DNA from: an uncultured Lewinella sp.
GTDB taxonomy: Bacteria > Bacteroidota > Bacteroidia > Chitinophagales > Saprospiraceae
NCBI GenBank assembly: GCA_913056515.1
Contig: CAJXMP010000002.1
Coordinates: forward strand, 1 to 53,006
Length of the DNA: 53,006 nucleotides
Reading direction: 5' to 3'
Shown: piece after piece, positions 8,580 through 15,252 of the stretch
How positions within the stretch are numbered: the stretch's first letter is position 1
Layout of the letters: every line of letters begins with the position of its first letter
The notes under the pieces: model-generated
Database searches by the model: none
Told to the model about the DNA's origin: nothing
Seen by the model: the letters and a program-made list of their open reading frames with translations, nothing else
Position numbers and translations under genes: made by a program

Positions 8580-9836
8580 ATGGATCCGTTAATCACAAAC
8601 GATGCCGTTGTATTTGGATTATTACTGGTAATTCTAGCGCTGATTTTCTATACATCTAGCCTAGATTCCTTCAAGAAGTTTTACACCTTTTTTCCACCGC
8701 TTTTACTCTGCTATTTTATTCCTGGCTTGCTGAATTGGCCTTTAAATATCATATCAGGTGAGAGCTCCAACCTCTACTTCGTGGCATCCCGATATATGCT
8801 ACCCGCTTCCTTGATTTTACTCTGTCTCAGTATAGACTTCAAGGGGATCAGACAATTGGGTTCAAAGGCGCTTGTTATGTTCTTAACTGCTACATTTGGA
8901 ATCATTATTGGGGGTCCTGTAGCCTTGTTTGCTGCTTCAGCCATACTGCCTGAAAGTGTAATCAGTGTAAGCACTGACGAATTATGGCGAGGGCTTTCTA
9001 CTATTGCTGGATCTTGGATTGGAGGTGGAGCGAATCAGGCCGCGATGAAAGAAATATTTGAAGTGGATGATTTAGTTTATTCCTCTATGATTGTGGTTGA
9101 TGTAATCGTTGCCAATATATGGATGGCCTTTCTACTTATCGGTGCAGCTCAATCTGATAAAATCGATAAGATTTTAAAGGCTGATAACTCCTCTATTACT
9201 GCACTCAAAGAAAAGGTGAAGGCCTTCAGAGATAAGGTAACCAAAACAGCTACTACTACTGATTTATTCATACTTTTTGCCGTTGCCTTTGGTGGAGTAG
9301 CTTTAGCACATTTAGGTGCCGATCTAGTTACGCCTATGTTTAAAAATATTAATGAAGCGTCAAATAATTGGTTATCGGATAATGGACTCAATACACTGAT
9401 GAGTGGATTCTTTTGGCTTATCGTGATCGCTACTACATTTGGAGTTGGACTATCTTTTACTAAAGCCAGAAACCTAGAAGGTGTTGGGGCATCCAAATTT
9501 GGCTCCGTTTTCATCTATATATTGGTTGCTACCATTGGTATGAAGATGAATATTGGTGAAGTCTTCAAAAATCCAGGTCTATTCGCTATTGGTTTGATTT
9601 GGATGTTGGTACACGTTATTACACTTCTTGGTGTTGCGAAATTGATTAAAGCTCCATTCTTCTTTGTAGCTGTAGGCTCGCAAGCAAACGTTGGAGGTGC
9701 TGCATCTGCTCCAATTGTAGCATCTGCTTTTGATTCTTCATTGGCGCCAGTTGGTGCTTTAATGGCTGTATTGGGATATGCCCTAGGAACATATGGTGCT
9801 TGGGCATGTGCATTGCTCATGCAAGCAGCTAGTTAG
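8580..9836 (+). CDS. DUF819 family integral membrane protein
   Basis: The 418-residue product is almost wholly hydrophobic with about ten to twelve membrane segments. It carries family-typical pieces: LNWPLNIISG, a glycine-rich WIGGGANQAAMKEIFEVDD loop near residue 145 and GSQANVGGAASAPIVASAF near residue 360, which look like paired re-entrant signatures in a two-fold repeated transporter. The DUF819 (YjcL-like) family is probably a transporter, but I know of no firmly established substrate. It is a single-gene unit, and its last bases overlap the stop of the convergent glycosidase gene by 8 bases. Confidence 0.85.
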   Translation: MDPLITNDAVVFGLLLVILALIFYTSSLDSFKKFYTFFPPLLLCYFIPGLLNWPLNIISGESSNLYFVASRYMLPASLILLCLSIDFKGIRQLGSKALVMFLTATFGIIIGGPVALFAASAILPESVISVSTDELWRGLSTIAGSWIGGGANQAAMKEIFEVDDLVYSSMIVVDVIVANIWMAFLLIGAAQSDKIDKILKADNSSITALKEKVKAFRDKVTKTATTTDLFILFAVAFGGVALAHLGADLVTPMFKNINEASNNWLSDNGLNTLMSGFFWLIVIATTFGVGLSFTKARNLEGVGASKFGSVFIYILVATIGMKMNIGEVFKNPGLFAIGLIWMLVHVITLLGVAKLIKAPFFFVAVGSQANVGGAASAPIVASAFDSSLAPVGALMAVLGYALGTYGAWACALLMQAAS

Positions 9837-10845
9837 TTTGATACCACTTCTGTATAGTATAAAAAGCTTGTTTGGCCTGAGGCGTATAATCCGTCTCAGG
9901 CCTTCTTTCTTGAGTGCCTTCATCGATATACCACTTCCAAATAAAGCCTCCTGCCCACCATTCCACAGGACTAAATACAGTAAAAAGGGCTTCAAAAGCT
10001 CTAGCCTGAGCAGCCTCATCCGCTTGGATGCTGCGACGTTGAGGTTCCAAATTCCAATTTTCAAAGGCACAATTCGCAACAGATAAATAACCGAATTCAG
10101 TAAACATAACCGGCTTTTGATAATAGCTATGCAGCTGTTCTATTTGCTTTTGATATGGAACCCAAGCTTGGACTAAATCTTTCACATCAGCCTGAGGATT
10201 ATCTAATAATGGGAAATATGCATCTATACCGATGTAGTCTAAATCTCCCCAAAAAGACACTTGATCATAGGTATCCCAGTTCGCTGCATAGGTTAGTTCG
10301 CCAGAATAAAAACATCTAATTTCGTTAATCAAGTCCATCCAGAAGCCTGGGCGCTTGATAGCCGATTGGTCTAGTTCAGTCCCTATACAAAGCACAGGCA
10401 CCTGTTCTTTAGCAGCAATCCAGGCAAAGTCTAGTATAAAAGCCTTATAACTTGCTTCAAAATTGGACCAGCCAGTCTCCGTAAAATCCACAGCCCCAGG
10501 CCAAGAACCTGGAACATAAACCTGAGGTTTTAGCATAACCTGTAAACCTGCTTCTTGCGCATATTGAATAGACCTCCTTGACCCTTCCAATGTCTCTCCC
10601 CACCACTGCCAAGTATCTAGATTATATCGAACCTCATCAGACCCTGAACGGATAAATCCAAAAGGAATTATTGCAACAGCATCTGCCTGTATCTCTTTCA
10701 AAGCCACATAAGGCTGTGAACCAACATCTATTCTTGGAGCAACAATAGATAGTCCATTAAACATACTAGAGGATTGACCTGCCAATCCAATGGACCAACA
10801 AAAAGCTACTAAGTCAATTAACCTTCTAATCTTGTTCAATGGCAT
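9829..10845 (-). CDS. GH113-like TIM-barrel glycoside hydrolase
   Basis: The 338-residue protein fits the (beta/alpha)8 fold of GH113-type beta-mannanase-like enzymes. Likely acid/base and nucleophile are E157 in VLCIGTELDQ and E250 in PVMFTEFGY, at the ends of strands 4 and 7. Other barrel landmarks are MLKPQVYVP, DYIGIDAYFPL and WWAGGFIWKWY. An N-terminal hydrophobic stretch (IDLVAFCWSIGLAG) suggests export or membrane anchoring. The start ATG overlaps the end of the upstream 497-aa gene by 20 bases, so the two are probably translated together. The substrate is inferred only at the level of a beta-linked hexoside. Confidence 0.75.
   Translation of the reverse strand: MPLNKIRRLIDLVAFCWSIGLAGQSSSMFNGLSIVAPRIDVGSQPYVALKEIQADAVAIIPFGFIRSGSDEVRYNLDTWQWWGETLEGSRRSIQYAQEAGLQVMLKPQVYVPGSWPGAVDFTETGWSNFEASYKAFILDFAWIAAKEQVPVLCIGTELDQSAIKRPGFWMDLINEIRCFYSGELTYAANWDTYDQVSFWGDLDYIGIDAYFPLLDNPQADVKDLVQAWVPYQKQIEQLHSYYQKPVMFTEFGYLSVANCAFENWNLEPQRRSIQADEAAQARAFEALFTVFSPVEWWAGGFIWKWYIDEGTQERRPETDYTPQAKQAFYTIQKWYQTN
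9874..9910 (+). terminator. Terminator of the DUF819 gene, inside the opposing CDS
   Basis: GGCCTGAG (9874-9881) pairs perfectly with CTCAGGCC (9895-9902) and is followed by the T-rich TTCTTTCTT. It lies 38 bases past the DUF819 stop but within the coding sequence of the convergent glycosidase gene. Confidence 0.65.
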
Positions 10846-12319
10846 GTGGTTTAGAAATTATGATGGATATCCAAGTTCCATATTCAAACAAACAAATTTC
10901 ACTCATATAAAAAGGCAAGGTTGACCATTCCATTGCAGGTAATGACTCCTTCAATATATGAATGGCTTCCAAGTCTGCATCACCCATTTTATACTTGCCT
11001 GTCTGTTTTAAAATTAAAAAAAGGTCATGAATAGGCTGATAAGCTGGGTGCTTTTTTAAATAGCGGTATCGATATTTATCCAATTGCTCTGATTTTTCAA
11101 AAAGTGCAGCCCAACCATTTGTATGAGCCATCAAGAAATCAATTAAGTGAATAGCAATGTTTAGTCCCAATTTATCACTAGAATAGATGGGTAATGAGTT
11201 CAGCCAATGCTTATGCCTAAAATTCCGGAAAAAATCCTGCTCATCTTGTATGAGTGCTTTTTGATTTAAAGCAAAAAACAAACCATACAGCAAGTAGAAT
11301 CCTTCCATAAAGGGCAGCTCCAAATTTTTTATTTCCTTAATCACTGGGAAAAAAGATCTAAAAACCTCGAAAGCCTGCTGTAAATCTCCTTTGCGTAAAA
11401 GTATCCGAACTTGAAGATATAATACTCTGCCATACTCTAAATCATTCCCATTATTAGGAAAACTTTGGATTAACAGGAGTGCATCGTCTAGTTGATTTAA
11501 GTGAAAATAAATTTGCCCTTTCAACAATTTTAGATTGTCTAATAGCCTTTGATCAACCTTTGCACTCGACTTAGAAAAATGAATTTCCTTTTCCGTTATG
11601 TAAGCTAAAGCAGCTTGATAATTACACTCCACAATAGCCTTTAAAACCCAGGATGAATGGTAGTAGAAATGTGCATATTTCGATGAAGAATCAGGCGCTT
11701 TATATTGCTGGAAATCTACATCGAACACATCGCTTATTTTTCCTAACCTAAAATTGTAAAGGTGATGGGTCAAAGAGAAATAAACATTGGTCCAATGTTG
11801 CTCCTCTTCAAACAACTTTAAAAATCGCTGTGCATCCTTTTCCATGTGGACATACTCAATAGCATCCCACTTTAAAAGCATGTAATAACGCTTTAAAAAA
11901 TCCGCAAACTTGAATGCTTGTCTATATTTCTTATTTCGCTTCGCAAGTGACAGGCCTTTTTTAGCAAAATATTTACATAATTCTAAATGCCCGCTCTGCT
12001 TAAGTTGAATGGTCAACAACCAATAATTCGATAAGGTATTAGCATTATAGGCTTTAAAAGCTGATTGGTTAGCTATTAAGAATTCATCGATTAATCGTTG
12101 CAAATAACGCGCTTTGAATTTGTTGTAAGCAGCTGTATTACCTGAAGGATATAACTTATTCTTGATAGAGGATTCCTGAGCATTCTGCATAATCGCAGTA
12201 CTGTACTCGATAAATTTATCAGATAGCTTAGTTTGATGAAGTGGGTTAAAGATTTTGGGACACTCCTGATCTAAATAGATCACGAAGACTTTAAGTAACT
12301 TAAAATCCATAGTTTTCAT
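10826..12319 (-). CDS. Alpha-helical repeat protein of unknown function, about 497 aa
   Basis: I do not recognise a named family. The protein is rich in helices and aromatic residues and reads like a degenerate TPR-type solenoid (for example LLDNLKLLKGQIYFHLNQLDDAL and YGRVLYLQVRILLRKGDLQQAFEVF). It opens with a short FKLLKVFVIYLDQECPKIFNPL block, resembling the N-terminus of a group of uncharacterised proteins of about 500 aa that I associate with saprospirian bacteria. The tracked start is a TTG; the ATG at 12319 is preferred, with another ATG at 12310. There is no signal peptide. Its end overlaps the glycosidase start by 20 bases. Confidence 0.75.
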   Translation of the reverse strand: MKTMDFKLLKVFVIYLDQECPKIFNPLHQTKLSDKFIEYSTAIMQNAQESSIKNKLYPSGNTAAYNKFKARYLQRLIDEFLIANQSAFKAYNANTLSNYWLLTIQLKQSGHLELCKYFAKKGLSLAKRNKKYRQAFKFADFLKRYYMLLKWDAIEYVHMEKDAQRFLKLFEEEQHWTNVYFSLTHHLYNFRLGKISDVFDVDFQQYKAPDSSSKYAHFYYHSSWVLKAIVECNYQAALAYITEKEIHFSKSSAKVDQRLLDNLKLLKGQIYFHLNQLDDALLLIQSFPNNGNDLEYGRVLYLQVRILLRKGDLQQAFEVFRSFFPVIKEIKNLELPFMEGFYLLYGLFFALNQKALIQDEQDFFRNFRHKHWLNSLPIYSSDKLGLNIAIHLIDFLMAHTNGWAALFEKSEQLDKYRYRYLKKHPAYQPIHDLFLILKQTGKYKMGDADLEAIHILKESLPAMEWSTLPFYMSEICLFEYGTWISIIISKPHAIEQD

Positions 12320-12468
12320 TTGCAAAATAAACCGGCAACATATTGGTTGTCAGCAAAATAGTTTTCAAGGGGGTGAATTTCTATTCGTTTTTGCTTGTCT
12401 TTTTTGGGTTGAACTGTACTTTAAAATAGCATTTGCGTAGGATAAATTAAAATAAAAAATCTACAACT

Positions 12469-12687
12469 ATGCAAATTCAAAAATTCATCTCCCGTACCCG
12501 AAGATTAGACCATTTGATTCGAAGAAAGTCAACAGGATCACCAGCCCAGTTAGCGAATAGATTGGGTGTTTCAGAAGCAACCGTCTATAGATATATCCAG
12601 GAACTCAAGGATATGGGCGCACCAATAAAGTACTGTAGAGAAAGACAAAGCTATAAGTATGAAAAAGATTACGAGCTGGAATTCTAA
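12469..12687 (+). CDS. Small HTH DNA-binding protein, 72 aa
   Basis: Residues 8-55 form a winged-helix/HTH_11-type unit: DHLIRRKSTGSPAQLANRLG, then SEATVYRYIQELKDMG as recognition helix and IKYCRERQSYKY as wing. The protein is very basic and has no sensor or partner domain, so it looks like a stand-alone regulator. Similar proteins of about 70 residues occur in Bacteroidota. The 5' gap (12320-12468) is A/T-rich and holds no clear promoter match. Directly after the stop comes a strongly folding element (12691-12810), which may be its 3' UTR or a separate RNA. Confidence 0.85.
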   Translation: MQIQKFISRTRRLDHLIRRKSTGSPAQLANRLGVSEATVYRYIQELKDMGAPIKYCRERQSYKYEKDYELEF

Positions 12688-12690
12688 AAA

Positions 12691-12810
12691 AAGGCAGTCC
12701 CTTTTCATTTTGGAATATGTTTGGGGAACTATAGATTAAACTAGTGAGAGTTCCGAAAAGGGCTGCACAACCTATTTATTAAACGCTTCTGATTAAGGTT
12801 GTGCTGCCTT
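12691..12810 (-). ncRNA. Candidate structured RNA with three-way junction
   Basis: Three perfect stems nest into a three-way junction: P1 AAGGCA (12691-12696) with TGCCTT (12805-12810), P2 CCCTTTTC (12699-12706) with GAAAAGGG (12755-12762), and P3 GCACAACC (12765-12772) with GGTTGTGC (12797-12804). P2 is extended by GGAACT (12725-12730) with AGTTCC (12749-12754). The minus strand is chosen because its 3' side runs into seven T residues. No minus-strand promoter is seen. It could instead be the folded 3' UTR of the HTH gene on the plus strand. It lacks signatures of SRP RNA, tmRNA or tRNA. Confidence 0.45.
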
Positions 12811-12825
12811 ATTTGGATAAATTTT

Positions 12826-12858
12826 AAAAAAAAAGAGGAGATTGTATATGATCTCCTC
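12826..12858 (-). terminator. Intrinsic terminator after the DUF4920 gene
   Basis: GAGGAGAT (12835-12842) pairs with ATCTCCTC (12851-12858). On the minus strand it is followed by nine T residues, seven bases after the DUF4920 stop. Confidence 0.85.
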
Positions 12859-12864
12859 TCCTTT

Positions 12865-13368
12865 TTAATTCGTAACCTTTACACCTGAAGCGTAAAACTT
12901 CAGTTGATATTCTGGCTCTGTGATTTGCTCTACTTCTTCTGGAGAAAGACCTGCATCCTCAGCATAATGCCTTAACTCATCTACCGGCGTCATTTCCGAG
13001 AAAGCCTTTCCATTCATGGCAATTTTTGCACCGCTTAAGTCTTTTGGAACAAAAAATCCATAATCCCTAAATCGAACATTTATGACCTGGCTAGTATCCA
13101 GTTCAGACACTACAGTCATCCAACATCCTTTGACTTGACAAACCTCTTTTACCACACCATACACCACTGCATCTAAAGAATCAGATTCAGCAATTTGTGA
13201 TGCATCAATATTCAATATATCCTCTGCTTTTTCATCAGAAAAATCCTCTCCATACAATCCTGGATTATCAACTTCTGTTGATTCATTCTGCTCAGCAGCT
13301 CCTTGTTGTTCATTCGTACATGCAAAAATTGAAATAGCAAATACCCCTAGAAACCAAAGTCTTTTCAT
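12865..13368 (-). CDS. DUF4920 domain lipoprotein
   Basis: The tracked start is too long; the ATG at 13368 gives MKRLWFLGVFAISIFAC, a clean lipoprotein signal with the lipid cysteine at residue 17. After an acidic linker the DUF4920 domain follows, recognised by VVKEVCQVKGCWMTVV, VNVRFRDYGFFVPKDLSGAK and QLKFYASGV. This beta-rich domain is common in Bacteroidota periplasmic lipoproteins; the two cysteines in CQVKGC could bind metal or form a disulfide. The function is unknown. It is a single gene with its own terminator, divergent from the MORN-caspase gene. Confidence 0.85.
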   Translation of the reverse strand: MKRLWFLGVFAISIFACTNEQQGAAEQNESTEVDNPGLYGEDFSDEKAEDILNIDASQIAESDSLDAVVYGVVKEVCQVKGCWMTVVSELDTSQVINVRFRDYGFFVPKDLSGAKIAMNGKAFSEMTPVDELRHYAEDAGLSPEEVEQITEPEYQLKFYASGVKVTN

Positions 13369-13390
13369 TTTTTCCGTTTTTATTTCAAAA

Positions 13391-13398
13391 CAAAAATA
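13391..13398 (-). promoter_or_regulatory. Possible -7 element for the DUF4920 gene
   Basis: The minus strand reads TATTTTTG, an exact TAnnTTTG match, 22 bases before the chosen ATG. The region is very A/T-rich, so a chance match is possible. It also supports the shorter start, because the tracked start at 13413 lies upstream of it. Confidence 0.35.
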
Positions 13399-13574
13399 AT
13401 AATATTCTGTCAACCTACCACTATCAAAATTTCATCGAAAGATTTCCACCTTTAATCCTAAAAAAATTCTTAAAAGCATTAAATTATAAAATATTTATAT
13501 GTATAAAATGTTTATTTGAAGAATAAAATTTCATACTAGACCTAACATCTAGCTAATTAAAAACCGATTGAAGC

Positions 13575-15140
13575 ATGAGACCCTTACTTTTGATTTTTTC
13601 ATTTGGATTTTTACCCTACTTAGTAGAAGCTCAATGTATAGTAGGTGATTGTTTGAATAACTACAGTAGTTACAAATTCTCCGATGGTGGTGTTTACAAA
13701 GGAGATTTCCATGAAGGCAAGCCGCATGGACAAGGAACCATTACCTACAGAGATAACAGTCAGTACACCGGAGCATGGGCCAACGGCACTTATAATGGCA
13801 ACGGTACCTTCACTAATGCTGATGGCAAATATGAAGGTCACTTTAATCAGGGTAAATTTCACGGCTTTGGCGTTTTCCACTTCTCGAATGGTGACATCTA
13901 TGAAGGTCAATGGAACAATCATAAACAACATGGTTTTGGGATTATCCTAAAATTAGATGGAGCAAAGTTTGAAGGATATTTTCATCATGGACAAATGCAT
14001 GGACCTGGTACCATTACGCATACGGATGGTCGAAGCTTTGAAAGTGTGTGGCAATATGGTAAACTACCATCCAATTCATCAAGAATGGTAAGACATAATA
14101 ATGACTTCAGCTTTAACTGTAATGAGCAGTATTGTCATGAAAATACAGGTACCTATCAATATGAAAACGGAAATATTTATAAGGGGGAATTCTTTGATGG
14201 AAGACCCAAAGGATCTGGTCAGTTAATTTATCCCAATGGGGATATTTATAATGGAGAGTTTTCCAACGACAAGCCCAATGGCAAAGGGAAAAAAGTATTT
14301 GTTGATGGAGGAGAGATTCATGGGGAGTTCCACAACGGCAACATAGTTAGAACATTTACAGACTTTGATGTATATCCTCAAGATTATTATGAAGATACGC
14401 AAGCGGCTGATGTAGATATATATGCAGTGTTGGTTGGTGTAAGTGCCTACCCTGGTGATATAGATGACATCTTATATGCGGATGAAGACGCCATGCGGAT
14501 GTATTTTCATTTGAGATCCAAAGAAGGAGGTGCCCTTCAAAAATCACAGATTCGATTGCTAACCAACCAGGAAGCCACCAAAGATAATATCTTGAAAGCC
14601 ACTGCTGAAGTATTTAGTCAAGCAGATGAAAATGATATGGTTATATTTTATTATTCCGGTCATGGTCAATACAATGGCTTTATACCTATTGATTACCATT
14701 ATGGAAAATTAGTCAACTACCAAGCTTTAAGCGAAATCTTTAAGGCATCAAAAGCTAAACATAAATTGATTATCGCAGATGCATGTAGATCAGGAGCAAT
14801 GCCTGATTTTACAGAAAAGGGAATAGGTGAAAGACAGGAGGATATTAACCCCAATTTTTATAAACACTTATATCATTCAGAACCAGGATATGCCTTCTTA
14901 TTATCTTCAACATCAAGGGAATTGTCCTATGAACATGACCCTTTAAGAGCTGGTGTATTTAGTTACTATCTAATCAAAGGAATTAAAGGTCAAGCCAATA
15001 AGAATAATGATGAATTAATTTCTATTGCTGAATTATACAAATTCATCTCTAGCAACGTGAAGCGCTACACAGATGGGAAACAAACGCCTATCATTTATGG
15101 TGATTTTGATGGTAGAACACCTATAAGTTCTATGAAATAA
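13575..15140 (+). CDS. Exported MORN-repeat protein with C-terminal caspase (C14) domain, 521 aa
   Basis: A signal peptide (MRPLLLIFSFGFLPYLVEA) is followed by about ten MORN repeats (residues 35-255), seen as YxGxxxxGxxHGxG units such as YKGDFHEGKPHGQG and YNGEFSNDKPNGKG. The MORN array is headed by CIVGDC at 21-26, and a second cysteine pair CNEQYC is at 182-187. A caspase-like domain follows (about 282-515): a beta-strand start IYAVLVGVSAYPG, catalytic His363 in YYSGHGQ and Cys404 in IIADACRSG. It should be an active cysteine peptidase of the caspase/metacaspase/para-caspase clan. No type IX C-terminal signal is visible, so a periplasmic or outer-membrane place is inferred. It is a tandem paralogue of the next gene and has its own terminator. 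Confidence 0.9.
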   Translation: MRPLLLIFSFGFLPYLVEAQCIVGDCLNNYSSYKFSDGGVYKGDFHEGKPHGQGTITYRDNSQYTGAWANGTYNGNGTFTNADGKYEGHFNQGKFHGFGVFHFSNGDIYEGQWNNHKQHGFGIILKLDGAKFEGYFHHGQMHGPGTITHTDGRSFESVWQYGKLPSNSSRMVRHNNDFSFNCNEQYCHENTGTYQYENGNIYKGEFFDGRPKGSGQLIYPNGDIYNGEFSNDKPNGKGKKVFVDGGEIHGEFHNGNIVRTFTDFDVYPQDYYEDTQAADVDIYAVLVGVSAYPGDIDDILYADEDAMRMYFHLRSKEGGALQKSQIRLLTNQEATKDNILKATAEVFSQADENDMVIFYYSGHGQYNGFIPIDYHYGKLVNYQALSEIFKASKAKHKLIIADACRSGAMPDFTEKGIGERQEDINPNFYKHLYHSEPGYAFLLSSTSRELSYEHDPLRAGVFSYYLIKGIKGQANKNNDELISIAELYKFISSNVKRYTDGKQTPIIYGDFDGRTPISSMK

Positions 15141-15147
15141 TTTATCT

Positions 15148-15172
15148 AAGGCAGTTTATACTGCCTTTTTTT
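15148..15172 (+). terminator. Intrinsic terminator between the two MORN-caspase genes
   Basis: AAGGCAGT (15148-15155), loop TTAT, ACTGCCTT (15160-15167), then T up to 15172. It is a strong, perfect hairpin, so the paralogues are probably separate transcripts. Confidence 0.9.
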
Positions 15173-15252
15173 GATACCCTTCATAATGAAAAAAGGTATT
15201 TTGTCGTTAATTGAATCATACAATACCATCAAACTAATCATAACATTCTATC

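Noticed and set aside
12691-12810. The folded element as tRNA, SRP RNA or tmRNA
   Set aside because: There is no TpsiC-type loop, no GGAA/GCAG SRP core and no tag-peptide reading frame, so no known class could be assigned.
13620-14547. Extra ORFs in both strands over the first MORN-caspase gene
   Set aside because: The repetitive MORN coding sequence keeps other frames open; none has a plausible start context or domain.
15179-15215. TATTTTG sequence upstream of the second MORN-caspase gene as promoter
   Set aside because: It is one base short of TAnnTTTG and has no -33 box.
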